64,000 nucleotides of DNA from Algoriphagus sp. AGSA1 (GTDB lineage: Bacteria > Bacteroidota > Bacteroidia > Cytophagales > Cyclobacteriaceae), in assembly GCF_021390545.1 (NCBI RefSeq), contig NZ_JAJUWR010000010.1, forward strand, positions 1 to 64,000, written 5' to 3'. Shown here one piece after another: positions 45,035-53,513 of the stretch; the stretch's first letter is position 1, and each line of letters begins with the position of its first letter. A program made the position numbers and the translations under genes. The notes below the pieces were generated by a model that searched no databases, had not been told where the DNA came from, and was given only the letters and a program-made list of their open reading frames with translations.

Positions 45035-46441
45035 TCAGTCCAGTCCGTATTTTTCCATTTTGCTGTAGAGTGTTTTACGATCCATGTTCAGTATTCTCGC
45101 AGTCTTAGACTTGTTGAACTTAGTGTCCATCAGCACTTTTTGAATGAGCTCCTTTTCCTGTTCTACCCATTGGGATTTATAATCTTTAGGAGAAGGTAAT
45201 TCATTCGGGCGGGAAAAAGCCCCGTGGGTACTTTGAGGAGAACCTATTGAAGCAGAAGGTTCATATAGGTCTGCAGGCAAGGATTCTTTTTCCACATGGG
45301 ATCCGGAAGAAAGTAGTACCGCGCGTTTGATGATGTTTCTTAATTCCCTCAGATTACCCGGCCAATCATAGGCTAAGAAAATTTCCCATACTTCAGGAGA
45401 GAATCCTTTTATGTTTTTACCCAATCGCATATTGCTCTCCTCGAGGAATTGTCCCGCGAAATCTTCCAGGTCTTCTTTTCTGTTCCGCAGTGGTATAGCG
45501 CTTAATGTGAATTCATTTAATCTATGGTATAAGTCTTCCCGGAAATGTCCGTCCCCGGCCTGCAACAATAAGTTGTCATTAGTAGCGGCAATAATCCGTA
45601 CATCGATTTGGATTTCTTTATTGCCTCCTATTTTTCGTATCGTCCTTTCCTGGATCGCTCTTAGGAGTTGTATTTGAACTTCATATCCCAGATTGCCGAT
45701 TTCATCCAGGAAAATAGTCCCGCCATTGGCCATTTCAAAGTGCCCGGTTTTATTGTCCAGCGCACCGGTAAACGCCCCCTTGACGTGTCCGAACAATTCA
45801 CTGCCCGCGAGTTCCCGGGGGAGAGCTCCGCAGTCAATTGCAATAAATGGCCCGTCTTTTCGGGTAGAGAAATCATGGATTCTTCTGGAGATGAATTCTT
45901 TTCCTGTTCCTGTGTCCCCAAGCACCAGTACACTTAGGTCTGTAGGGGCTACAAGTTGTATGTGTTTTTCGAGTTTTTCGGCTTCCGCTGAGCTCCCTAC
46001 CACGTAACCACTATTGAAGGGTTTCTTCGGGGTTGAAGTAGGAATGCTGTTGCTTGCGGCAGCGGTAGCGGGTTCTGTGGCTTTGGCAGAAAGCGATTCA
46101 TTTACAGTGGCCAGCAGCTCATCCGGATTAATCGGTTTGGTGATGTATTCAAAGGCTCCCAACTTCATCGCTTTGATGGCTATCCGAATATCAGAGTAGT
46201 GGGTGATCAGGATCACCTGAGTTTGCGGGAAGTTGCTTTTGGCCCATTGCAGCAGCTCCATACCAGTCCCGTCAGGCAATCGAAAGTCGGCAATGATCAG
46301 ATCAAATTTTGAATTGCCAAAAAGTTGCTGCGCTTCTTTTACTTTGACCGCAGTCTGAACTTTAAAGCCATTTTTCTCTAGAAATGTCTTTACAATCCTG
46401 GAATAAGTCAGATCATCTTCTACTAATAAAATATGTTTCAT
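45035..46441 (-). CDS. Sigma-54-dependent response regulator (NtrC family)
   Basis: A 468-residue regulator with a receiver (VEDD at 7-10, phosphoacceptor Asp52 in IADFRLPDG), an AAA+ domain with GDTGTGKEF, the sigma-54 contact motif GAFTGA, Walker B GGTIFLDEIG, and a Fis-type HTH (KSKTARILNMDRKTLYSKMEKY). It should activate RpoN promoters when phosphorylated, probably by the convergent hybrid kinase. Its upstream region carries an 18-base palindrome. Confidence 0.95.
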   Translation of the reverse strand: MKHILLVEDDLTYSRIVKTFLEKNGFKVQTAVKVKEAQQLFGNSKFDLIIADFRLPDGTGMELLQWAKSNFPQTQVILITHYSDIRIAIKAMKLGAFEYITKPINPDELLATVNESLSAKATEPATAAASNSIPTSTPKKPFNSGYVVGSSAEAEKLEKHIQLVAPTDLSVLVLGDTGTGKEFISRRIHDFSTRKDGPFIAIDCGALPRELAGSELFGHVKGAFTGALDNKTGHFEMANGGTIFLDEIGNLGYEVQIQLLRAIQERTIRKIGGNKEIQIDVRIIAATNDNLLLQAGDGHFREDLYHRLNEFTLSAIPLRNRKEDLEDFAGQFLEESNMRLGKNIKGFSPEVWEIFLAYDWPGNLRELRNIIKRAVLLSSGSHVEKESLPADLYEPSASIGSPQSTHGAFSRPNELPSPKDYKSQWVEQEKELIQKVLMDTKFNKSKTARILNMDRKTLYSKMEKYGLD

Positions 46442-46473
46442 GAATCAATTTCTTTTGAAAAGACCAAAATAGC

Positions 46474-46506
46474 AAAAAAAGCACCAGACATCTGTCTGGT
46501 ACTTTT
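46474..46506 (-). terminator. Terminator-like palindrome upstream of the NtrC-type gene
   Basis: ACCAGACA-TC-TGTCTGGT is a perfect 18-base palindrome, extended by AAAAG/CTTTT after one mismatch. On the minus strand it is followed by seven T, a classical terminator form, although the nearest downstream gene in that direction starts 30 bases later. It could end a small RNA, act as an attenuator, or be an operator. Confidence 0.55.
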
Positions 46507-46762
46507 CACTTAGGGGATAAGCAACTGTTTTTTGTGATTTGGCCTCCTCTTTGAGTATTGTGCAATGGGTTTTCGGGGCTAGGATTGTGTCAAGTCCTAT
46601 TAGCGGGAGATAGGACCGATTTGGATATAGGTAGGAAGCTTTGGATGTGGAGCATTTGGCCAGAATGTAGCCAAGTGAAGATGCCAGACTTCTGGAAAAG
46701 GATTTGAGCTAGATCAAAAGAGTGAGAATAAACCAAATTATTAGGAAGCAAAGAGAACTTAT

Positions 46763-46798
46763 TTTGCGGAAAATATCTTCAGAAAACAATTACCTTTG
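46763..46798 (+). promoter_or_regulatory. Promoter of the PurF-like gene
   Basis: TACCTTTG at 46791-46798 matches TAnnTTTG exactly; TTTG at 46763-46766 lies 24 bases upstream, slightly longer than usual. It supports the ATG at 46828 over the TTG at 46816. Confidence 0.55.
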
Positions 46799-46827
46799 AT
46801 TCTTCAAAATAACATTTGCCAGACTCT

Positions 46828-48711
46828 ATGAGTGACGCTATCAAACACGAATGCGGCATAGCAATGATTAGATTGCGAAAACCTGCCCAGTATTACATTG
46901 ATAAATATGGTACAGCAGCTTTTGCCTCTAACAGACTCTATGTCTTGATGCAAAAACAGATCAATAGAGGGCAGGATGGCGCAGGTGTCGCCAATGTCAA
47001 GATTGACACAAAGCCTGGGACCCGTTATATCAGCAGGTACAGATCAGTTGAACCCGCCGCCGTCAATTACATCTTTGACAAAATCAACCGTAAGCTGAAG
47101 AAAGCAAAGAAAATCGGAGGGCATGATGCACTTTCCGACGGGAATTGGTTGAAAGAAAATATTGCTTTCACAGGGGAAGTTTGGCTTGGGCATCTCCGGT
47201 ATGGTACCCACGGAGAGAACTCAATAGAGACTTGTCACCCATTTTTGAAACAGAATAACTGGAGAAGCCGAAACCTGGTCATGGCGGGAAACTTCAATAT
47301 GACCAATGTGGAGGAGCTTTTTGACAAGCTGGTACAGCTGGGACAGCATCCAAAAGAAAAGACCGATACCGTCACCGTAATGGAGAAAATCGGTCACTTT
47401 CTCGACGAGGAGAATCAAAGGATCTTTGACAAATACAAGCACCAATACACCAACGAGCAGATCACTCAGGTGATCGAAGATGAATTGGATATGGCCAGAA
47501 TCCTGAGAAGGTCTTGTAGAGACTTTGACGGCGGTTATGCCATGGCGGGTATAGTGGGGAATGGTTCGTCTTTTGTTGTCAGAGACCCTTCTGGTATTCG
47601 CCCTGCCTATTATTACGCCGATGATGAGGTGATCGTGGTTGCTTCCGAGAAGCCTGCTATCAAGTCTGCGTTTAATATTGACTTTAACTCCATCAAGGAA
47701 ATCCAGCCGGGCCATGCTCTGGTTATCAATAAGGACGGTTCTTTTGCGGAATCTGAAATAATGCCGGCACGGGAGAAAAAATCATGCTCTTTTGAGCGGA
47801 TTTATTTTTCCAGAGGGACTGATCCTGATATCTACCAAGAACGGAAGAACCTTGGGAGGGCTTTGATCCCCCAGATCCTGAAGGCAATTGATTTTGACCT
47901 GAAAAACACTGTGTTTTCCTATATTCCCAATACAGCCGAAACGGCATTTCTCGGAATGATAGAAGGCTTGGAGGATTATTTGGCAGCAAAGCGAAGGGAA
48001 GTTTTTGTGGATGGTAAGCCTCACATGGGTGATCTTGATGAACTGCTCAATTTCCGTCCTAGGGTGGAGAAACTGGTGAGTAAGGATGTGAAGCTGAGGA
48101 CTTTTATCACCAATGACGATGACCGGGATTCTATAGTGGCCAACGTGTATGATACTACCTACGAAGTGATCAAGTCTGGCATTGATACCCTAGTGGTCAT
48201 AGATGATAGTATAGTGAGGGGCACCACCCTGGAGAAAAGTATCTTGACTACGTTGGACAAGTTAAAGCCAAAACGCATCATCATAGTTTCTTCGGCTCCG
48301 CAGATCAGATTCCCGGATTGCTATGGCATAGATATGTCCAAAATGAAGGAATTTATTGCTTTCAGAGCTGCTTTGGCATTGATCAAGGAACGGAAGATAG
48401 AGAATGTTGTAGATCAGGTTTATGAGTCATGTGTTGCCTCACCTTATTCTTCAGAGAATTTTGTAAAGGGGATCTATAGCTCCTTCACCGATGATGAGAT
48501 ATCTGAAAAGATATCCGAGATTGTCACCAATGAGGATATCAAAGCCGAAGTAAAAGTGATTTACCAGACAGTGGAAAATCTTCACAAATGCTGTCCGAAA
48601 CATTTGGGTGATTGGTATTTTACCGGAGATTACCCTACCACAGGTGGAATGAGAGTCGTCAACAAGTCTTTTGTCAATTACATTGAAGGCAAGACTGTCA
48701 GAGCTTACTGA
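46828..48711 (+). CDS. Amidophosphoribosyltransferase-like protein, long form
   Basis: A 627-residue protein with an N-terminal class II glutamine amidotransferase domain (nucleophile candidate Cys9 in HECGIAM, then RGQDGAGV and WLGHLRYGTHG) and a phosphoribosyltransferase domain with the PRPP motif VVIDDSIVRGTT. Standard PurF is about 470-510 residues. The extra length lies in insertions around 60-130, 185-230 and 350-410, and the region normally reading PVPDSG is replaced by SYIPNTAE. Bacteroidota often carry this long paralog besides standard PurF; whether it makes phosphoribosylamine is not certain. Single gene with its own promoter and terminator. Confidence 0.82.
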   Translation: MSDAIKHECGIAMIRLRKPAQYYIDKYGTAAFASNRLYVLMQKQINRGQDGAGVANVKIDTKPGTRYISRYRSVEPAAVNYIFDKINRKLKKAKKIGGHDALSDGNWLKENIAFTGEVWLGHLRYGTHGENSIETCHPFLKQNNWRSRNLVMAGNFNMTNVEELFDKLVQLGQHPKEKTDTVTVMEKIGHFLDEENQRIFDKYKHQYTNEQITQVIEDELDMARILRRSCRDFDGGYAMAGIVGNGSSFVVRDPSGIRPAYYYADDEVIVVASEKPAIKSAFNIDFNSIKEIQPGHALVINKDGSFAESEIMPAREKKSCSFERIYFSRGTDPDIYQERKNLGRALIPQILKAIDFDLKNTVFSYIPNTAETAFLGMIEGLEDYLAAKRREVFVDGKPHMGDLDELLNFRPRVEKLVSKDVKLRTFITNDDDRDSIVANVYDTTYEVIKSGIDTLVVIDDSIVRGTTLEKSILTTLDKLKPKRIIIVSSAPQIRFPDCYGIDMSKMKEFIAFRAALALIKERKIENVVDQVYESCVASPYSSENFVKGIYSSFTDDEISEKISEIVTNEDIKAEVKVIYQTVENLHKCCPKHLGDWYFTGDYPTTGGMRVVNKSFVNYIEGKTVRAY

Positions 48712-48763
48712 TCATTTCAAGAAAAGGCTTTAACTCGCCTTATGGGATCAAATAAAATATACT

Positions 48764-48799
48764 AAAAGGCACAAAGGTTCACGTCTCTGTGCCTTTTTT
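48764..48799 (+). terminator. Terminator after the PurF-like gene
   Basis: AAAAGGCACA and TGTGCCTTTT pair around a 14-base loop and continue into a T-run. Confidence 0.88.
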
Positions 48800-48842
48800 C
48801 TTTTAATAGTTTTAATTTCAACTTTCTGGAAAAAATCATAAA

Positions 48843-49895
48843 ATGGATATAAACGTTAGCCTTCTAAAAGATATATGTGAAATCGCCGGGGCACCTGGTT
48901 TTGAAAAAAGGGTTCGTGATTTAGTCATAGACTTAGTTACCCCGCTGGTGGATGAGGTAAAAGTAGACAACATAGGAAATGTCATTGCGGTAAAAAGAGG
49001 GAGAAGGAATCCCGATGGAAAGCGCGTAATGGTGGCTGCCCATATGGATGAAATCGGATTTATCGTCACGCATATTGATGATTATGGGTTTTTAAGATTC
49101 CATACGCTAGGTGGGTTTGATCCGAAAACACTTACTGCCCAGCGGGTAATCATACATGGCAAAAAGGATCTGGTGGGCGTGATGGGAAGTAAGCCGATAC
49201 ATGTGATGTCCCCTGAGGAAAAGACGAAGCTTCCAAAGACAACTGATTTCTTTATCGACTTGGGTATGCCTAAAGAAGAAGTGGAGAAATACGTCAGCAT
49301 AGGGGATCCAGTGACCAGAAACCGGGAATTAATCGAGATGGGTGACTGTGTGAACTGCAAGTCAATAGACAACAGAGTGGCTGTCTTTATATTAATAGAG
49401 ACGTTAAAGCAGCTTGACGATCCTGCTTATGATGTCTATGCTACATTTACGGTGCAGGAGGAAGTAGGTCTTCGGGGAGCGAATGTGGCGGCGCACGGTA
49501 CCAACCCTGATTTTGGGATTGCGCTGGATACTACCATAGCATTTGATGTGCCCGGCGCACAGCCACATGAAAAAGTAACTGAACTGGGTAAGGGAACGGC
49601 TATTAAAATAATGGATGCCATGACTATATGCGACTATAGAATGGTGGAGTTTATGAAACAGACTGCGGATAGGGAGAAAATATCCTGGCAGCCTGAGATT
49701 TTGGTTGCCGGAGGCACTGACACCGCAGGAGTACAGCGAATGGGGAAACAAGGGGCAATTGCCGGGGCCATTTCTATTCCCACACGACATTTGCACCAGG
49801 TAATAGAGATGGCACATAAAAAGGATATTGCGGATTCGATTGCCTTACTGAAAGCATGTCTTGAGCAGATAGACCAATACGATTGGAATCACTGA
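48843..49895 (+). CDS. M42 family metallopeptidase
   Basis: A 350-residue aminopeptidase/glucanase-type M42 protein. Metal ligands are recognisable in AAHMDEIGF, SIDNRVAV, the EEVGLRGA catalytic glutamate pair and the C-terminal PTRHLHQVIE histidine. It probably trims cytoplasmic peptides from the N-terminus. Single-gene unit, followed by a hairpin. Confidence 0.94.
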   Translation: MDINVSLLKDICEIAGAPGFEKRVRDLVIDLVTPLVDEVKVDNIGNVIAVKRGRRNPDGKRVMVAAHMDEIGFIVTHIDDYGFLRFHTLGGFDPKTLTAQRVIIHGKKDLVGVMGSKPIHVMSPEEKTKLPKTTDFFIDLGMPKEEVEKYVSIGDPVTRNRELIEMGDCVNCKSIDNRVAVFILIETLKQLDDPAYDVYATFTVQEEVGLRGANVAAHGTNPDFGIALDTTIAFDVPGAQPHEKVTELGKGTAIKIMDAMTICDYRMVEFMKQTADREKISWQPEILVAGGTDTAGVQRMGKQGAIAGAISIPTRHLHQVIEMAHKKDIADSIALLKACLEQIDQYDWNH

Positions 49896-49902
49896 TTAAT
49901 TA

Positions 49903-49932
49903 AGCCCTTTGGGGATCTAAATCCAAAGGGCT
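49903..49932 (+). terminator. Hairpin after the M42 peptidase gene
   Basis: AGCCCTTTGG and CCAAAGGGCT are perfectly complementary around ten bases, seven bases after the stop. The T-run is weak. Confidence 0.75.
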
Positions 49933-49999
49933 GATTACTTATGGCCATTCCTGCTTGGTTTTTGTAACAGATACCACAACCAACTATTACAAATACTTA

Positions 50000-50962
50000 A
50001 TGGCTATAGTGAAACAAGACAAAATTACCGTTGAGCCTTTTCTTGCATTAGGAAATGAAGAAGTCGTTTTCTTAAAAGGCAGGGTAATCAGAGCATACAG
50101 GGAAAAAAGACCTTCCTCGCGGAACAATTGGCTTAAAAACATCTTAGCAGCGATCAGGAGATATTCTGGGTCATCTGTTCCCAACGCTAAAGTAGAGATC
50201 TCATTCCAGGATAAAGCCCATGTGGTTTCCACTGATGAAGATGGGGTTTTTGAGCTTCATATTGTGGAATGTCCACCCAAAGATAACGTGAGTGATTCAG
50301 TCACTTTTCAGGTTCTTGAGCCTAGCACCAGAAAGTCTCGTATAGCACATATGGAAGTGATTCGCTATAGTGGGGACACCGGGGTGATTTCTGATATTGA
50401 TGATACGATCATTATCTCCCATTCTACAGAAATAGGGAAAAAATTCTGGTTGTCCATTTCAAAAAATGCGTTTACCAGAAGACCCTTACCGGGCGTTTCA
50501 GAATTCTACAGAAAGCTAACTGATAATTGGACCCTGCCTGTTTTTTATGTTTCCAGCAGTGACTGGTCTTTGTTTGATCTGATCAAAGATTTTCTACGCT
50601 ATCGCCATATTCCCGATGGACCGCTTTTTCTCAAAGACAAACACATCAATCTCAGAAATGTGTGGAAATCAGGAGGGGGAGATCACCGGCATAAGTTTGA
50701 GAAAATTGAGTTGATCTTCAACATGTATCCCCAGATGTCTTTTTATCTCATAGGAGATAGCGGCCAAGAAGATCCTGAAATCTATGCTGAAGTAATGGGG
50801 AACCATCCAAACAGGATCAAAGGAGTCTTTATCAGATTAGTAGGTGAATTGGATCCTGAGCGCCGTGAGAAGCTGTCTTCTATTATAAATATGGATCGTT
50901 TTCATTTTGTGGAGACTTCCGATGAAGCAACGGCTATTGCAATTAAGGAAATGATAATTTAA
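50000..50962 (+). CDS. DUF2183 (App1-like) phosphatase domain protein
   Basis: A 320-residue protein with the DUF2183 catalytic motif DIDDTIIIS (HAD-like DxDxT) near residue 132, followed by GVSEFYRKL, PVFYVSSSDW and YLIGDSGQEDPEIY. The eukaryotic relative App1 is a phosphatidate phosphatase, so lipid phosphate is a plausible substrate. The gene is five bases before a lipid kinase, which supports a lipid phosphate role for both. The ATG at 50000 is preferred because the upstream part of the frame is not conserved in character. Confidence 0.88.
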   Translation: MAIVKQDKITVEPFLALGNEEVVFLKGRVIRAYREKRPSSRNNWLKNILAAIRRYSGSSVPNAKVEISFQDKAHVVSTDEDGVFELHIVECPPKDNVSDSVTFQVLEPSTRKSRIAHMEVIRYSGDTGVISDIDDTIIISHSTEIGKKFWLSISKNAFTRRPLPGVSEFYRKLTDNWTLPVFYVSSSDWSLFDLIKDFLRYRHIPDGPLFLKDKHINLRNVWKSGGGDHRHKFEKIELIFNMYPQMSFYLIGDSGQEDPEIYAEVMGNHPNRIKGVFIRLVGELDPERREKLSSIINMDRFHFVETSDEATAIAIKEMII

Positions 50963-50967
50963 GGCTT

Positions 50968-51864
50968 ATGCTGACCTGCTTATTTGTGTATAATCCTATA
51001 TCTGGAGATAATGGGTTGGGCAGAGATGAATTAGACGAAATAATCGAGGAGGAGCTAGTTGATTATTCGGTTTACCTATATGAAACTACCGGGAAGGATG
51101 ATTATAAGAGCATCCAACAGGAAATCCATAATCTCAAGCCTGCTTTAGTTATAGCCGCGGGCGGTGATGGTACGGTAAAAATGGTGGCTAAGAGTCTGGG
51201 GGGGCTATCAATCCCTATAGCGATTATTCCTTTTGGTTCTGCAAATGGCCTGGCCAAATGTATGGGAATCGACACCTTAGAAGAGTCTTGGGAAGTGATC
51301 CGAAGGTTTAAAGTTCAGCACATAGATGCTATTATTATCAATGATGAGATTTGCCTTCATTTAGCTGATTTTGGGATAAATGCCAACCTGATCCAGAAGT
51401 TTGAACAAGATGGATCCAGAGGGATGCTAGGGTATGTAAAGCACTCCATAGGGGAAATCTTCGGTACTGATTCCATGAAATTTGAGTTGAAAATAGAGGA
51501 TGAAATTATTGCCTTGACAGCTAAGATGGTAGTAATCGCCAATGGTCCAAGGTATGGGACAGGTGCAATAGTGAATTGCAAAGGTGTCATGGATGATGGC
51601 AAGTTTGAAGTGATATCGATCAACCCAGAGACTGCAGAACACTATTTGAAAATGACTATGGGATTTGTCAATGGTGACCTAGACGATATGGAGGGGATAG
51701 AGTCCTGGAGCGTGTCGAGCTGTGAAATCAGCAACCTGGAGGGAGCAGTATTTCAGATTGACGGAGAGGTCATGGATAGTACCCACAAAGTCACCGTCAG
51801 AATTGAGAAACATGCATTCAGGTTTCTCGTAGGGGAATCATTTTCTTCTTGCCAGTCATCCTGA
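50968..51864 (+). CDS. Diacylglycerol kinase-like lipid kinase
   Basis: A 298-residue member of the DAGK catalytic family (YegS/LcbA type) with YNPISG at the start, the ATP-site AAGGDGTVKMVA, IPFGSANGLAK, and the C-terminal beta-sandwich with FQIDGEV. It phosphorylates a lipid, with unknown specificity. It follows the DUF2183 gene by five bases. The two may form a phosphorylation/dephosphorylation pair on the same lipid class. Confidence 0.92.
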   Translation: MLTCLFVYNPISGDNGLGRDELDEIIEEELVDYSVYLYETTGKDDYKSIQQEIHNLKPALVIAAGGDGTVKMVAKSLGGLSIPIAIIPFGSANGLAKCMGIDTLEESWEVIRRFKVQHIDAIIINDEICLHLADFGINANLIQKFEQDGSRGMLGYVKHSIGEIFGTDSMKFELKIEDEIIALTAKMVVIANGPRYGTGAIVNCKGVMDDGKFEVISINPETAEHYLKMTMGFVNGDLDDMEGIESWSVSSCEISNLEGAVFQIDGEVMDSTHKVTVRIEKHAFRFLVGESFSSCQSS

Positions 51865-51950
51865 TAATTTGCAGGAGGTATTTACTGCAGATGAATAAGA
51901 GAGAAGAATTCCTTACCTTACTCTTCGTCTTTTTATTTTAGTTTTTACCC

Positions 51951-52754
51951 ATGTATAGAAAAATATTACTAGCAGCTCTTCTGGGAGGTTCACTGATTTC
52001 CTGTAGTTCTGAGAAAAAGGAAGCCCAGCTAACAGAAGTGTCCGAATCCGAGTGGATCGATATGTTCAACGGAGAGAATCTGGATGGATGGATTCCTAAA
52101 ATTCACCATCATGAAACTGGAGATAATTATCAAAATACCTTCCGTGTAGAAGATGGTGTTATAGTGGTGAATTACGACGATTACAATGAGGGGTTTAATG
52201 ATCGCTATGGCCATTTGTTTTATGAAAAGCCATTTTCAGCTTTCCATATGACCTGGGAGTATAGATTTACGGATCAGTGGCTGGAAGATGCGGCAAGTTA
52301 TACTTACCGAAACAGTGGGGTGATGTTCCACTCACAAGCACCAGAGACGATCCTAAAAGAGCAGGATTGGCCTATATCTGTGGAATGGCAAATGCTGGCT
52401 GAGGAAGAAGAGGGAGTGCCTAGGCCTACCGGGAATATGTGCTCTCCGGGAACTGACGTGTTTTTCGAAGGGAAAAAAGATCCTAGGCATTGCATCAATT
52501 CCACTTCTCCGACTTTCAAATGGGATGAATGGGTGAAAGCTGATCTGATCGTTTACGGTGATTCATTAGTCATTCATATGGTGAATGGAGATACTGTTTT
52601 GCAGTACAGCAAACCTCAGGTTGGGGGAGGAGTAGCCGCTAATTTTGACCCGCAATACAAAGTGGATGGAACCCCACTCACTCAGGGATATATTGGATTG
52701 CAGAGCGAAGGACAGGGAGTGGTTTTTAAGAATTTGAAGATTAAGGAATTGTAG
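51951..52754 (+). CDS. DUF1080 lipoprotein (3-keto-disaccharide hydrolase-like)
   Basis: A 267-residue protein with a lipoprotein signal (lipobox LISC) and a concanavalin-like DUF1080 domain: WIDMFNGENLDGWIPK at the start, NSGVMFHSQ, WPISVEWQM, and GYIGLQSEGQGVVFKNLKIKEL at the end. DUF1080 proteins are reported to hydrolyse 3-keto-glycosides made by Gfo/Idh oxidoreductases. Such an oxidoreductase with a signal peptide is encoded convergently at 53514. Likely periplasmic, attached to the membrane. Confidence 0.9.
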   Translation: MYRKILLAALLGGSLISCSSEKKEAQLTEVSESEWIDMFNGENLDGWIPKIHHHETGDNYQNTFRVEDGVIVVNYDDYNEGFNDRYGHLFYEKPFSAFHMTWEYRFTDQWLEDAASYTYRNSGVMFHSQAPETILKEQDWPISVEWQMLAEEEEGVPRPTGNMCSPGTDVFFEGKKDPRHCINSTSPTFKWDEWVKADLIVYGDSLVIHMVNGDTVLQYSKPQVGGGVAANFDPQYKVDGTPLTQGYIGLQSEGQGVVFKNLKIKEL

Positions 52755-52916
52755 GGAGTTGCAAGTATCTAGACATAAGTGTCAAGATTTCAGATAAAAG
52801 AGCCAAGATACTGGAGCCAAGATGCTGAAGCCAAGACTATAGAGTAAAGAATTTAGAACAGAGATTATATGAGTTAGGCTCTTCTAACTTCCATTGCCGT
52901 TTAATTTTCCATTGCC

Positions 52917-52940
52917 GCCGTTCGTGCCCTCGCGAACGGC
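52917..52940. repeat. Hairpin element, copy 1 of a 40-base repeat
   Basis: GCCGTTCG and CGAACGGC pair perfectly around eight bases. The surrounding segment 52911-52950 aligns with 53381-53422 with about 70 percent identity; in the second copy the stem is largely lost. Confidence 0.5.
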
Positions 52941-53084
52941 TCTTGATATGTGCCGTATAGTGAATAAGGGGGGCATCATGAAGTGGAATCTAACAGCCTT
53001 CAGGCAAGTTCTGAAGGAAGTTGGCGGCAAAACTCTGTTCCAAGATCCTTTCCAGTTCAGAGGGAGGGGATTTCATTAAATTTT

Positions 53085-53168
53085 TTAATGTTAATCCTAG
53101 GCGGATGTCTTAACATTAAGGTCGAATTTTGCATCTAACGTTAAAATATGAAAATTTTAATGTTAGAT
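53085..53168. repeat. Double inverted repeat of TTAAYRTTAA motifs
   Basis: The first pair is TTAATGTTAA (53085-53094) and TTAACATTAA (53110-53119), perfect. The second is ATCTAACGTTAAAAT (53133-53147) and ATTTTAATGTTAGAT (53154-53168), 15 pairs with one G-T. The four motif copies are related to each other. Confidence 0.6.
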
Positions 53169-53513
53169 TTTGCGTTGGTCAATGAGTTTTTAATCTTCCT
53201 AACCCCATTTCATCATCTGTATTTTCAAAAACCAAAGTTTTACCTCTTATTCAAAATAGAACCTTGGAGCTGATTTATGTGAAGTTAGGGCCATTTCTGG
53301 TATAGTAGAGAGGACTGGGTTTATGAGCGCTTGAGAAATATTGCTGACCAAATGGGGGAGATCCTTTTGGAAGATAGTTGTGTTGCCGCCGTCCCTGTCT
53401 TGTGAACAGCTTTTTTAGGTATGATTTATTGGTGCCTTTGGAGAGGTTATGTGTGAAATACGAGTTAATGCTTAGCACAACACCACTTCAATCATCGAGC
53501 TTCCCTCTTCTAC

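Larger units (their letters stand above)
46442..46827. other. Divergent intergenic region between the NtrC-type and PurF-like genes
   Basis: No coding frame is convincing in these 386 bases. It contains the terminator-like palindrome at 46474-46506, a short imperfect dyad around 46591-46616 (GTCCTAT and ATAGGAC arms), and the promoter of the PurF-like gene at its right end. Confidence 0.6.
52755..53513. other. Convergent intergenic region rich in repeats and hairpins
   Basis: These 759 bases hold no convincing gene. From 52788 to 52848 there is a threefold degenerate repeat of GAGCCAAGAT-CTG. At 52911-52950 and 53381-53422 are two related 40-base elements beginning TTGCCGCCGT. At 53085-53168 lie two successive inverted repeats built on TTAAYRTTAA. 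The short frame 52894-53079 is not recognisable. Confidence 0.6.

Noticed and set aside
52894-53079. 61-residue open frame in the repeat-rich region
   Set aside because: The product is not recognisable, the frame starts in the hairpin element, and composition is not codon-like.
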